Source: Streptomyces xanthophaeus
Lineage (GTDB): Bacteria > Actinomycetota > Actinomycetes > Streptomycetales > Streptomycetaceae
DNA: 64,000 nucleotides
Reading direction: 5' to 3'
Assembly: GCF_030440515.1 (NCBI RefSeq)
Contig: NZ_CP076543.1
Coordinates: 7,789,001 to 7,853,000 of the forward strand
Part shown: positions 15,675 to 23,993 of the stretch, in pieces
Layout: every line of letters begins with the position of its first letter
Numbering within the stretch: the stretch's first letter is position 1
Notes under the pieces: generated by a model
Told to the model about the DNA's origin: nothing
Seen by the model: only the letters and a program-made list of their open reading frames with translations
The model's database searches: none
Translations under genes and position numbers: made by a program

Positions 15675-16583
15675 CTACTGGCCCGGGGCGCGCAGCAGGC
15701 CCGTCGGCAGGTAACCGGAGCGCACGTTCAGCTCCCAGCCGTGTGCCTGTACGGCGAGGGCCGCCAGGGCGACGGCCGTGACCGGCAGCAGCGTCCGCGG
15801 CGCGGCATCCGGACCGGCGCCGTCGCGGTGTTCCAGGAGACGGCCGGCCAGGGCCTGTTCGAACGCGGGCCGGTCGTCGTCGAGGAGTACGCGCAGCAGC
15901 CGCTGGTCGGGGGTCGGTGTGCCCGCCTCGTCGAGCCGCGCGGCGGCCGCGGCGCGCTCCTCCGCGTCCGGTTTACGCAGGGGCGGCACCCCGGACGCGA
16001 CCCAAGGTGACCTGGGCTTCTCGACCAGGTGGAGGTAGGCGCAGAGCGCATCCATCTCGGCGAGCTCGGCAGGCTCGGAGACCGAGCTCAGCGACGAGTA
16101 CGGAAGTCCGGCGTGGAACATCGGAGCGTAGTCCGTCTTCAGCAGAGGACCGATCACCTTGGCCGGTTCCCGGACCAGTCCGGTGATCACGCTCAGCGCG
16201 AAGGTGTCCACCCAGACCCGCGCCGTGGGAGCCTGGTCGACCGCGTCGCCGAAGGCGAAGTCCTCGCTGCTGAGCTCCTCGTCGATGAGGGGGAAGAAGA
16301 TCTCGAAGTCCCCGCCCGGGCATGTGCCGAGCGTCAGAACACCGAGCGCGCACTCCGCCGCCGTCCGCAGGGCCAGCCGGCCGGCCGCGCCCTCCAGCTG
16401 CGGATCCTGGTGGGTGAGGGCGCCGACGTGGTCGAGGAGCTCGTCGCCCATCTCCTGTATCCCCTTGATGGACAGGCTGTCGTAGCGCAGGCTGTGCCAG
16501 CGGCCGAAGGTCCGGCTGCGGATGCCCTCCAGCGCCCGACTCGTCCGGTCCTCACCGACCTCGTGACGCGTTACTTCCCGCAT
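15675..16583 (-). CDS. Imm49 family immunity protein
   Basis: The 302-residue protein starts at ATG 16583 with GGAGG upstream. It has the helical Imm49 layout: an N-terminal amphipathic region (MREVTRHEVGEDRTSRALEG), a central Cys/Gly segment, and a C-terminus ending HGWELNVRSGYLPTGLLRAP, which matches the hallmark LxVRSxYLPxxLL end. Imm49 proteins neutralise toxins of polymorphic toxin systems. No toxin or secretion gene is adjacent, so this is an orphan immunity gene. The next gene downstream on this strand is the 93-residue small protein, and the gene upstream is an unrelated 144-residue protein. Confidence 0.8.
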   Translation of the reverse strand: MREVTRHEVGEDRTSRALEGIRSRTFGRWHSLRYDSLSIKGIQEMGDELLDHVGALTHQDPQLEGAAGRLALRTAAECALGVLTLGTCPGGDFEIFFPLIDEELSSEDFAFGDAVDQAPTARVWVDTFALSVITGLVREPAKVIGPLLKTDYAPMFHAGLPYSSLSSVSEPAELAEMDALCAYLHLVEKPRSPWVASGVPPLRKPDAEERAAAAARLDEAGTPTPDQRLLRVLLDDDRPAFEQALAGRLLEHRDGAGPDAAPRTLLPVTAVALAALAVQAHGWELNVRSGYLPTGLLRAPGQ

Positions 16584-16707
16584 GGCTGCCGTCCTCCCCG
16601 TCGGACGAGGGCGGCAGAGGTCCTGCCGCCCGCGTCGTCGATCTTGAAGGAGCAATCTTCTCCGATGCGGCGGCCTGCTGTGCGCGGCCGGCTGCGGAGG
16701 TGAACTC

Positions 16708-17142
16708 CTATGCGACCCAGCAGTAGACGCCCTGGCCCTGACGACGGGCACCCCTGACAAGCGCCGCCAGGTCGCCCACGATCGAGTCGGCGGTCTCCGC
16801 GTCGATGATCTCGCCTTCCTCCGCCCGGAGTTGAACCCACGAGGCGGCGACGTCACGCAGCCCGGACAGTGCGGCGTCCGCGAGTGCGACGGACAGGCCG
16901 GGCGAAATGGCGAAGACGACACATCCGCCGTCGTCCAGGCCGGCGACGATACGCGGCTCGCCGGCTTCGACGAGTTCCTCGAAGCCGGCGCCGGTGAGAA
17001 GGCATTCCCACTCGACGACGGCCTCCTCCGGGTCGAAGCCGCCGAAGGAGAGCGACTCGCATGCCCGTCCCGGGCCGGTCTGCAGGACCAGAGCTGCCGT
17101 GGTGTCGTCCGGTGCCACGAAGAACTTGACGATGATGCTCAC
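16708..17142 (-). CDS. Hypothetical protein beside the Imm49 gene
   Basis: This is a soluble acidic protein of 144 residues (MSIIVKFFVAPDDTTAALVL...). It has alternating strands and helices, a DGGCVVFAISPGLSVALADA segment and a C-terminal helical part. No family is recognised. It is transcribed in the same direction as Imm49 (about 125 bases upstream) and may form a unit with it. Codon usage and the beta-alpha composition support a real gene. Confidence 0.65.
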   Translation of the reverse strand: MSIIVKFFVAPDDTTAALVLQTGPGRACESLSFGGFDPEEAVVEWECLLTGAGFEELVEAGEPRIVAGLDDGGCVVFAISPGLSVALADAALSGLRDVAASWVQLRAEEGEIIDAETADSIVGDLAALVRGARRQGQGVYCWVA

Positions 17143-17193
17143 CCGGGCATCATGCCTGACCGGCCGAACCCATGAACGGCCGGAAGAACCGGC

Positions 17194-19053
17194 CTAGTTC
17201 TTCGCCGCAGCCTCGGCATTGCGCCAGACCGTCAGGTCGACGGTGAGGAACCTGGTCTCTTCCTTCACGCCCGACCTGCCGCGGAAAGTCGCGAGCGTGA
17301 TGTGGCCTGCCTTGCTCAGCACACAGACCTGCGACCCGTCCGAGAGCTGGTCGAGGCCGATCTTCTCGGTGAAGCGGGTCACGGCGCGGCAGGTCTCCAG
17401 GGAGCCCTTCTCGGAGTTGTTCAGCAGGACGAGCTTGCCGTTCGCTATACCGAACTTCTCGTCCCCGAACAAGGTGTCCCGGTAGTAGAAGAGGTCCCCG
17501 TGCCCGTAGAGCACCCCGGCACCGGTCGGCTCCTCGGCCGGGCGCGGCGGGTTGTCGGCGAACATCAACTGGTGGTTCTGGGGCACCTCGATGCCCTGGT
17601 ACGAGACCGGCTGCGGGTCGGGCCGCTTCTGCGCGGCACCCGAAGAGGCACTGCCACCGCCGGACGCCTTGTCACCGCCGCCCTTCTTCGAGCCGTCAGG
17701 CAGCAGGGACCCGAGGACCACGAGCCCGATGACCGCCGCCGCGACCGTCCCGACGACGATCAGTCCCGTCCGCCTGGGACGCGGCGGAGCGCTCGGACCG
17801 GGCGGACCGGGAACGAAGCCCCGGGGGTGGAACGGCGGCGGTGTGCTGTGGCCCGGGGCGTACGAGGGCTGCGCGTACGCGGGCTGCTGCGGCTGCGGGT
17901 ACGAAGGCTGCGGGTACGAGGGCTGCGGGTACGAAGGCTGTGTGTACGGGGGCGGCGTCCGGTATCCCGGCGGCACGGCCCCGGGAGCCCCCTGCGCCGG
18001 AGCTGTCTGCGTCGGCGCCGCGGCGGCCGCATCGGTCGGTGTGTACCCGGGCGCGGCAGGTACCGCCGGGGCCGGCGCCTGCGGCGCGGAGACCTCGGTC
18101 GGGGTCGGTGCCGGCGCCGGGGTCGGTGCCGGGGTCGGTGCCGGAGCGGGCAGCCGCAGCCGCTCGGTGATGGAACCGGCGACGGCCTGCGGCAGCCAGT
18201 CCTCGCCCTGGCGCAGCGGGGTGTCCGAGGCCGCGTTGCACAGCTCGATGATCTCGGTCAGGGTCGGCCGGTCGGCCGGGTCGCGGCTGAGGCAGCGGGT
18301 CACCACCGGCCGTAGCTCCTCGGGCAGGGCGCTGAGGTCGGGGTCCTCGTGCACGATCCGGTAGAGCACCGCGTGCGAGGGCCCGTCGCCGAAGACGGAC
18401 GCCCCGATCGCGGTGAAGGCCGCGATCTGCCCGAGGGCGAAGACGTCGGTGGCCGGGGTGACCGTCCCTGCCGAGGCCTGTTCGGGTGCCATGAACGCCG
18501 GGGTGCCGACGCTGACGCCGGTACTCGTCAGGGCGGTGGAGTCGGCGGCCCGGGCGATGCCGAAGTCGATGACGCGCGGGCCGTCGGAGGCGAGCAGCAC
18601 GTTGGCGGGCTTCAGGTCCCGGTGGACGATGCCCGCGCCGTGGATGACGTGCAGCGCCTCGGCGACCCCGACCGTCAGCAGCAGCACGCTGCGCACCGGC
18701 AGCGCGCCGTGCCGGGACACGGCGTGGGCGAGCGAGGGGCCCGGCACGTAGGCCGTGGCCAGCCAGGGCTGGGCGCCCTCGGTGTCCGAGTCGATGACCG
18801 GTGCGGTGTAGAGCCCCTGGACCCGCTCCGCGGCCCGCACCTCCTGCTGGAAGCGCCGCCGGAACTCGGGGTCCTCGCTGAACTCGGGCCGGATCACCTT
18901 GATGGCGATGGGCCGGCCGCCCGGCGTGTAGGAGAGGTAGACCTTGCCCATGCCGCCAGCCCCCAGCACGGCCGCCAGGCGGTAGCCGCCCACGACGTCC
19001 GGGTCGTCCGCCTTGAGCGGCTGGAAGAAGTCGGCGGAAGGTGCGCTGTCCAT
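17194..19053 (-). CDS. Membrane-bound Ser/Thr protein kinase
   Basis: The 619-residue protein has an N-terminal eukaryotic-type kinase domain of about 270 residues: GAGGMGKVYL (P-loop), IAIKVI (VAIK Lys), HRDLKPANVLL (catalytic loop), DFGIA (metal-binding) and GTPAFMAPEQ (activation segment). A Pro/Ala/Thr linker of about 130 residues includes a 15-bp tandem-repeat tract. A single membrane helix follows (TGLIVVGTVAAAVIGLVVLG), then an extracellular C-terminal domain with a possible disulfide pair (LETCRAV...SQVCVLS). There are no PASTA repeats, so the sensor is not the usual muropeptide type. ATG 19053 was chosen because the upstream extension is Arg/Trp/Gly-rich and lacks signals. Confidence 0.9.
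   Translation of the reverse strand: MDSAPSADFFQPLKADDPDVVGGYRLAAVLGAGGMGKVYLSYTPGGRPIAIKVIRPEFSEDPEFRRRFQQEVRAAERVQGLYTAPVIDSDTEGAQPWLATAYVPGPSLAHAVSRHGALPVRSVLLLTVGVAEALHVIHGAGIVHRDLKPANVLLASDGPRVIDFGIARAADSTALTSTGVSVGTPAFMAPEQASAGTVTPATDVFALGQIAAFTAIGASVFGDGPSHAVLYRIVHEDPDLSALPEELRPVVTRCLSRDPADRPTLTEIIELCNAASDTPLRQGEDWLPQAVAGSITERLRLPAPAPTPAPTPAPAPTPTEVSAPQAPAPAVPAAPGYTPTDAAAAAPTQTAPAQGAPGAVPPGYRTPPPYTQPSYPQPSYPQPSYPQPQQPAYAQPSYAPGHSTPPPFHPRGFVPGPPGPSAPPRPRRTGLIVVGTVAAAVIGLVVLGSLLPDGSKKGGGDKASGGGSASSGAAQKRPDPQPVSYQGIEVPQNHQLMFADNPPRPAEEPTGAGVLYGHGDLFYYRDTLFGDEKFGIANGKLVLLNNSEKGSLETCRAVTRFTEKIGLDQLSDGSQVCVLSKAGHITLATFRGRSGVKEETRFLTVDLTVWRNAEAAAKN
17891..17950 (-). repeat. 15-bp tandem repeat in the kinase linker
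   Basis: Three near-identical copies of GGCTGCGGGTACGAA plus a degenerate fourth encode Tyr-Pro-Gln-Pro-Ser repeats on the minus strand within the kinase proline-rich linker. Such in-frame repeats change linker length by slippage without breaking the frame. Confidence 0.85.
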
Positions 19054-19250
19054 GGGGACCCATCTCTGATTGCGGCGATCCAGCACCTGCCGGCGCCCCG
19101 AAGTCAACCGAGAGCGTACCCAATCCCCGGACCGCCCCCACCCCGCCCCCACCCCGCCCCACCCCGTCCCGGACCGTCGCACCGGCTCGGGGAGTTGGCG
19201 GCGCAGGAAGCGGTCGTCGAACGGCGGAGGTCTGCTCGGCGGATCCGCCG

Positions 19251-19502
19251 CTACCAGCCGAAGCGCCGGTCGACCACGGCCGCGAACTCCTCGAACGTCA
19301 GGACGCGGTCGCCGTTCTGGTCGGCCGCGTCGAAGAGCGCCGAGGAGTCGTCGGTGCCCCCGACACCCCAGACGGGGATGGCTCCCTGCGCCGCGAGGGT
19401 CGGACCCTTGGAGCGCAGGGCGCCGATGACCTCGGCGCGGGTCAGCGTGCCGTCCTGGTCGAGGTCGAGGGCGTCGAACAGGCGCCGGGCCTTCTCACTC
19501 AT
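19251..19502 (-). CDS. Two-EF-hand calcium-binding protein
   Basis: This 83-residue protein has two canonical 12-residue EF-hand loops, DLDQDGTLTRAE (about residues 13-24) and DQNGDRVLTFEE (about residues 61-72). Acidic or Asn residues sit at positions 1, 3, 5 and 12 and a hydrophobic residue at position 8. ATG 19502 lies 8 bases after AGAGG; a GTG three bases earlier is the alternative. Small EF-hand proteins of this type are present in several Streptomyces genomes. It lies about 200 bases upstream of the Ser/Thr kinase gene on the same strand, but each has its own start. Confidence 0.9.
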   Translation of the reverse strand: MSEKARRLFDALDLDQDGTLTRAEVIGALRSKGPTLAAQGAIPVWGVGGTDDSSALFDAADQNGDRVLTFEEFAAVVDRRFGW

Positions 19503-19622
19503 CACGTGGTCCTCTCAGCGGTACACGCACCGCCCCGCGGGCGGCGCGTCCTGTACGTGAGGACGTCCTGGATCCCTGCGGGGTTGCCCCGCCGGTGCCG
19601 GTTTCGGCGGGGCCGGACGTGC

Positions 19623-20174
19623 TCAGGGATGAATCCCGGCTCCCCGGCGGTTGAAGGGCAGCCTGCCGAGTACGACTGCCATCCCGCAGGTGTCGGTGAG
19701 CGCGGAGAAGACCAGGCCGCCCCCGATCGCCGCGGACAGCAGCGCGAGGGCGGGGTGCACGAGCAGCCCGAGCGCCAGGCCGAGCAGTACCGAGACGCCG
19801 GCGGCGAAGCGGACCTGGCGTTCCATCGCCCAGACGGCCCGGTTCCGGGAACCGCCGGGATACTGGAGGACGTGGCCCTCGGCGGTCCAGGCCTGGGTGC
19901 CGCCCGTGAGGCTCGATGCGGGGATGCCGCCGGAGGCCAGGGTTTCGGCGGCGCTCGCAGAACGGGCACCGGAGGCGCACACCACGAGCAGGGGCCTGCT
20001 TTCGGCGGCCCGCCGCAGCTCCGGCAGGCTCCGTGTGAGCCGGTCGAGGGGGACGTTGACGGCGTCCGGCAGGTGGCCGGACGCGAACTCGCCCGGAGTC
20101 CGGACGTCGACGACGGTCAGCTCGGACAGCCGTGGATGCGCCTGGCTGACGTCGAGGAGGGTGGGGACGCTCAT
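19623..20174 (-). CDS. Rhodanese-like sulfurtransferase with C-terminal membrane domain (YgaP-like)
   Basis: In this 183-residue protein, residues 1-105 form a rhodanese domain: VDVRTPGEFASGHLPDAVNV, then the active-site loop VVCASGARSASAAE with Cys66, then the C-terminal substrate region. Residues about 120-175 contain two hydrophobic helices (VLLGLALGLLVHPALALLS and VFSALTDTCGMAVVLGRL), the DUF2892-type membrane tail. This is the YgaP layout, a membrane-tethered sulfurtransferase. The protein likely transfers sulfane sulfur to thiols at the membrane. ATG 20174 starts the domain directly. Confidence 0.9.
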   Translation of the reverse strand: MSVPTLLDVSQAHPRLSELTVVDVRTPGEFASGHLPDAVNVPLDRLTRSLPELRRAAESRPLLVVCASGARSASAAETLASGGIPASSLTGGTQAWTAEGHVLQYPGGSRNRAVWAMERQVRFAAGVSVLLGLALGLLVHPALALLSAAIGGGLVFSALTDTCGMAVVLGRLPFNRRGAGIHP

Positions 20175-20398
20175 GGCGGACCTGGTCCTTGGCAGAGGGG
20201 GAGGGGTTCGGCGCGGCGAGCGACGCCGTTGCCATGCCGGGGATGTTAGGTACCGGGGGACGGCCCGACCAGGGGCCCGCGAACCCTGCCACGGGACCGC
20301 CACATGCCGGCAACAACCGGCAACAACCGGAAACGAACGGTGGCGGGCAGGCAGGAGACGAGCGGGCGCGCAACTCGGACGAGTGAACGGCCGCCGTG

Positions 20399-21625
20399 TC
20401 ACCAGGTGACGTACAGGGACTGCGGTGAGCGGTGGATCAGCGTGGGCCGCATCTGCGGCCGTGGACGCTCCCGGTCCAGTCGCAGCTCCGGCATGCGGCG
20501 GATGAACAGATCGAGGGTCAGGCGGAGCTGATCGCGGGCCAGCTGCGAACCGGGGCAGCCGTGGGTCCCGTACCCGAAGGCGAGGTGCTGCCGGTTCGCG
20601 GGCCGGGTGATGTCGAACTCCCCGGCGCGCTCGTACCGTTGCTCGTCGCGGTTGGCCGAGCCGTACGCCACCAGCACCGTGGCCGCCGCGGGCAGTTTCG
20701 TCCCGGCGAGCGTCACCGGCCGGGTGGTGGTCCGCCGGAAGGCCTGGATGGCGGTGTCGTGGCGGACGGCCTCCTCCACCGCCGCCGGGATCAGGGACGG
20801 ATCGGCGCGGAGCATCCGCCACTGGCGCCGGTCGCCGAGCAGGTGCATCAGCATGGTGGCGATGAGGGCGCTCGTGGTGAGGAATCCGGCGATCAGCAGG
20901 TTCTGCAGGCTGGTCACCAGTTCGTGCCGCAGTTCGAGGGTGAGCTCGGCGTCACCGGGGGCCAGGGCGGCCACCATGGTCGAGCACATGTCGTCCCGGG
21001 GACGCTCGCGCCGGTCGCGGACGTACCCGTCCAGCAGGTGCTGGAGCGCGACCACGTCCTCGGCGGCGGCCACCTGCCCCTCCGGCGACAGCGGGCGGAA
21101 CAGCAGCTCCTCGGCCCGGTAGCCGCCGTGCACGGCCGCGGGCACGTCGGCGGGGTCCAGGCCGATCAGCCGTCCGACCACCATCCCGGGCAGCCGCCGG
21201 GCGTACGCCTCCACCAGCTCAGCGGACCCGTCCGCCGCGAAGCCGTCCACCAGTTCGCTCGCGCACGTCCGGGCGTACGGCAGCAGCGCTGCCACGCGGG
21301 CGGCGGACAGCCCCCGGTTCAGCGGGGCCCGGTGCCGCCGGTGGGCCGCGCCGTCGCTGGACACGACGGTGGGCCGGGGGCCGAACCCGCGTGGCAGGAC
21401 GCCGAGCGCCGCGTCCGAGAGCGGGATGTCCGGCAGCAGCGCATGGGCCGAGGAGAAGTCCTCCGCGCGCAGCAGCACCTCCCGTACGTCCCGGTCGCGC
21501 GCCACCAGCCACGCGTCGAACTCGGGTACGTACGTCAGCCCCTCGGCCCGGCGGGCACGCTCGTAGAGCGGATAGGGGTCGCGGTACAGCTCGTCGCGCC
21601 GCGCCTGGTCGTCGTGCCGAGCCAC
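20399..21625 (-). CDS. Cytochrome P450
   Basis: The 408-residue protein starts at GTG 21625, 5 bases after GGAGG. It has the C-helix (HRRHRAPLNRGLS), the I-helix AGFLTTS (about residues 246-252), the K-helix E285-A-V-R288, and the heme-binding loop FGYGTHGCPGSQLAR with the Cys thiolate at about residue 357. It is a soluble bacterial class I P450 needing a ferredoxin partner, and none is adjacent. The I-helix usually reads AGxE/D-T-T. Here Leu replaces the acid (L249), a change that weakens proton delivery but is known in some P450s with unusual chemistry. The substrate is unknown. Confidence 0.93.
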   Translation of the reverse strand: MARHDDQARRDELYRDPYPLYERARRAEGLTYVPEFDAWLVARDRDVREVLLRAEDFSSAHALLPDIPLSDAALGVLPRGFGPRPTVVSSDGAAHRRHRAPLNRGLSAARVAALLPYARTCASELVDGFAADGSAELVEAYARRLPGMVVGRLIGLDPADVPAAVHGGYRAEELLFRPLSPEGQVAAAEDVVALQHLLDGYVRDRRERPRDDMCSTMVAALAPGDAELTLELRHELVTSLQNLLIAGFLTTSALIATMLMHLLGDRRQWRMLRADPSLIPAAVEEAVRHDTAIQAFRRTTTRPVTLAGTKLPAAATVLVAYGSANRDEQRYERAGEFDITRPANRQHLAFGYGTHGCPGSQLARDQLRLTLDLFIRRMPELRLDRERPRPQMRPTLIHRSPQSLYVTW

Positions 21626-21846
21626 TGGGACCTCCGGATCGCGGGCGGGACCGGACCGGGCCACCGCCGCGGGTGACCTCCGGTGCGCCGGATCATCCTG
21701 CCGGACATGCGCCCGGCCCGGTAGGGCGCCTGCCCTTCCGGCCCGCGGTGGGGCGCCTGCCGGGGGACCGGAAGGATCTGTGACGGAAGTCTGACGTCGC
21801 GCCGGTCTCCCTGGTGCCCCGGACACCGGGGTGCTGGAATCAAGGG

Positions 21847-22572
21847 GTGACGACAGACCATCCCGACTTCGAGGGAACCCCGGTCGGCCGCCGTCTCGTG
21901 CTCGGCATGCTCGGGCTCGGCGCCGGGGGCCTCGCTGCCGCTCCGTACGTGCAGCGCGGGATCGAGGCCTTCCTCGGGGCCGCCTCGGACAAGGACCCGA
22001 CCGGGCTCACCGGGCTGCTTCCCAACGGAGGCGGCTTCCGGTACTACTCCGTCGCCACCTCCGTACCGCGGAAGGACGAGCAGAACTACCGGCTCACCGT
22101 GGACGGCCTGGTCGAGCGCCCTGCGACGTACACCCTCGACGCCCTGCGTGCGCTGCCGCAGAACCGTGTCGTGCGGGACGTACAGTGCGTCACCGGCTGG
22201 CGGGTCCCCGAGACCCCCTTCGCCGGCGTCAGGCTGTCCCTGTTGCTGGACGCCGCCGGTGTCCGCCCCGAGGCCAAGGCGATCCGCTTCACCTGCTTCG
22301 ACGGCACGTACAGCGAGAGCCTCACGCTTCCGCAGGCCCGACGGGACGACGTGCTGGTCTGTCTGCAGATGCAGGACAAGCCGGTCAGCCACGCGCACGG
22401 CGGCCCGGTCCGGCTCTACGTCGCACCGATGTACTTCTACAAGTCGGCGAAATGGCTCTCCGGGATCACCGTCACGTCCGAGGTGCGACCCGGTTACTGG
22501 GAGGAGCGGGGCTATGACGTCGACGCGTGGGTCGGCGGGTCCAACGGGCGCAGTGACACCCCCACCGTCTGA
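21847..22572 (+). CDS. Sulfite-oxidase-fold molybdopterin protein (Tat-exported)
   Basis: This 241-residue protein has a twin-arginine-like N-terminus (GRRLVLGMLGLGAGGLAAAP) and a sulfite oxidase-like molybdopterin-binding domain. The Mo-ligand Cys lies in DVQCVTGWRVPETP, and further family motifs are HAHGGPVRLYVAPMYFYKSA and KWLSGITV. It resembles MsrP/YedY-like oxidoreductases that act outside the cytoplasm, for example on methionine sulfoxides, although the substrate here is not known. The next gene, starting inside this one at 22514, encodes a membrane cytochrome b that would supply electrons. GTG 21847 was chosen as it gives the Tat signal; the longer frame has no support. Confidence 0.88.
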   Translation: MTTDHPDFEGTPVGRRLVLGMLGLGAGGLAAAPYVQRGIEAFLGAASDKDPTGLTGLLPNGGGFRYYSVATSVPRKDEQNYRLTVDGLVERPATYTLDALRALPQNRVVRDVQCVTGWRVPETPFAGVRLSLLLDAAGVRPEAKAIRFTCFDGTYSESLTLPQARRDDVLVCLQMQDKPVSHAHGGPVRLYVAPMYFYKSAKWLSGITVTSEVRPGYWEERGYDVDAWVGGSNGRSDTPTV

Positions 22573-23224
22573 ACCGACCCGACGGGTCGCCAGGTTCACC
22601 CGTGCCGAGCGCTGGGTCCACCGCGTGACCGCCGCGCTGACCCTGCTGTGCGTGGCGACCGCGGCCGCTCTGTACGTACCGCAGCTCGCCGAACTGGTCG
22701 GCCGTAGGGATCTCGTGGTGACGGTCCACGAATGGGCCGGGATCCTGCTGCCCGCGCCGTTCCTGGCCGGTCTCGCCTCGGCCGCCTTCCGTGCCGACCT
22801 GCGCAGGCTGAACCGCTTCGGACCGCACGACAGGAGGTGGCTGCGCGCGGTGCGGCGGCGCGACCGCCGGCGGGCGTCGCGGCCCGCGGGGAAGTTCAAC
22901 GCCGGCCAGAAGATCTACGCGTCGTGGATCGCGGGCGCCGTCCTGGTGATGCTGGCGACCGGTGTGCTGATGTGGTTCACGCACCTGGCACCGCTGGTGT
23001 GGCGCACCAGCGCCACCTTCGTGCACGACTGGCTGGCCCTGGCCATAGGCGTGGTACTGGCCGGGCACATCAGGATGGCGCTCGCCGACCCGGAGGCACG
23101 GAGGGGGATGCGCACCGGGTCCGTCGAGCGCCCCTGGGCGGAGCGGGAGCACCCGCTGTGGCTGAAGGACGAGCCCACGGACCAGCACGCCGAACGGCCG
23201 GAGGAGGGTACGGAGGCCGGCTGA
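22514..23224 (+). CDS. Cytochrome b561-like membrane subunit
   Basis: The 236-residue protein starts at ATG 22514 with GGAGGAG about 8 bases upstream, inside the molybdoenzyme gene. After a polar N-terminus, RFTRAERWVHRVTAALTLLC begins a four-helix cytochrome b domain. Candidate heme-ligand histidines are in ERWVHRV, VHEWAGILLPA, MWFTHLAPLVW and FVHDWLALAIG. Following TM segments include GAVLVMLATGVLMWF. It would quinol-couple the exported molybdoenzyme. A GTG at 22553 is the alternative start. The arrangement molybdoenzyme plus cytochrome b is a known two-gene redox module. Confidence 0.85.
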   Translation: MTSTRGSAGPTGAVTPPPSEPTRRVARFTRAERWVHRVTAALTLLCVATAAALYVPQLAELVGRRDLVVTVHEWAGILLPAPFLAGLASAAFRADLRRLNRFGPHDRRWLRAVRRRDRRRASRPAGKFNAGQKIYASWIAGAVLVMLATGVLMWFTHLAPLVWRTSATFVHDWLALAIGVVLAGHIRMALADPEARRGMRTGSVERPWAEREHPLWLKDEPTDQHAERPEEGTEAG

Positions 23225-23242
23225 GCGAAGACCGGCGACCCC

Positions 23243-23918
23243 GTGCGTGATCCCCCCCTGGGCCTGCTGGAGCCGGGCGACGAACTGCCGACGGCGCGGG
23301 AGGTCGTGGAGGCCACCGCGATCAACCCGAACACCGTCCTCAAGGCCTACCGCGAACAGGAACGGGAACGCGAAGGCCTCGTCGAGGCGAAGCGGTGACT
23401 GGGCACCTTCGTCCGGAAGTCCCTGGGCAGCGCCCCGGCCGAGTCTCCGCTGCACGACGAACTCGCCGACCGGGGCGTCGGGCCCAACGGCGCCGGGAAG
23501 TCCTCCCTGCTGAGCCTCGCCGCCGGCCCCGTGCTTCCCACGGAGGGCACCCTGCACACGGCGGCACGCGAGCCGCTCGCCTACGTCGGGCAGCGCACCC
23601 GCGTCGCCCTGGCCCTGGCCCTCGGCAAGCGCCCCGGCCAGCTGCTCCTCGACGAGCCGATGGCCGACCCCGACCCGCTCGCCCGGCACGAGCTCATGGG
23701 CACCACCGGTGAGCGCCTGCCCGAGTACGCCTGCTTCGAGCGGACCCGGAACCTGCCGCGTCTGCCCGGCGGACATGGACGTGACCGGCTGGTACGTGGA
23801 GTTCCACCCGGTCTCGCACTACTGGCCGACGCAGCTCATCGAGGGCTCGATGGTCCTGGCCCTGGCCGGCGTCGCCCTGTACGCCGCCTTCCGGCTGGTG
23901 GGCGCCCGGCGCGCCTGA
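23243..23918 (+). pseudogene. Collapsed GntR-ABC transporter operon remnant
   Basis: The frame from GTG 23243 begins as a YtrA-type GntR regulator (LPTAREVVEATAINPNTVLK). It hits a TGA at 23396 in place of the expected Gly codon, and the resemblance continues as LGTFVRKSLGSAPAESPLHD. It then jumps to an ABC ATPase Walker A (GPNGAGKSSLLSLAAG) and Walker B (GQLLLDEPMADPDPLARHEL). Another frame finally carries the end of a permease (WYVEFHPVSHYWPTQLIEGS, then a membrane helix ending at 23918). Three genes that normally span 2-3 kb are compressed into under 700 bp by deletions, and no functional product is expected. Confidence 0.8.
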
Positions 23919-23993
23919 CTCCCCGACGGGGCGGCGTACGGCAGATGGCGGACGGCACTTGTGGAGCCGCCCGCGGGTCAGCACGCTTGATCC

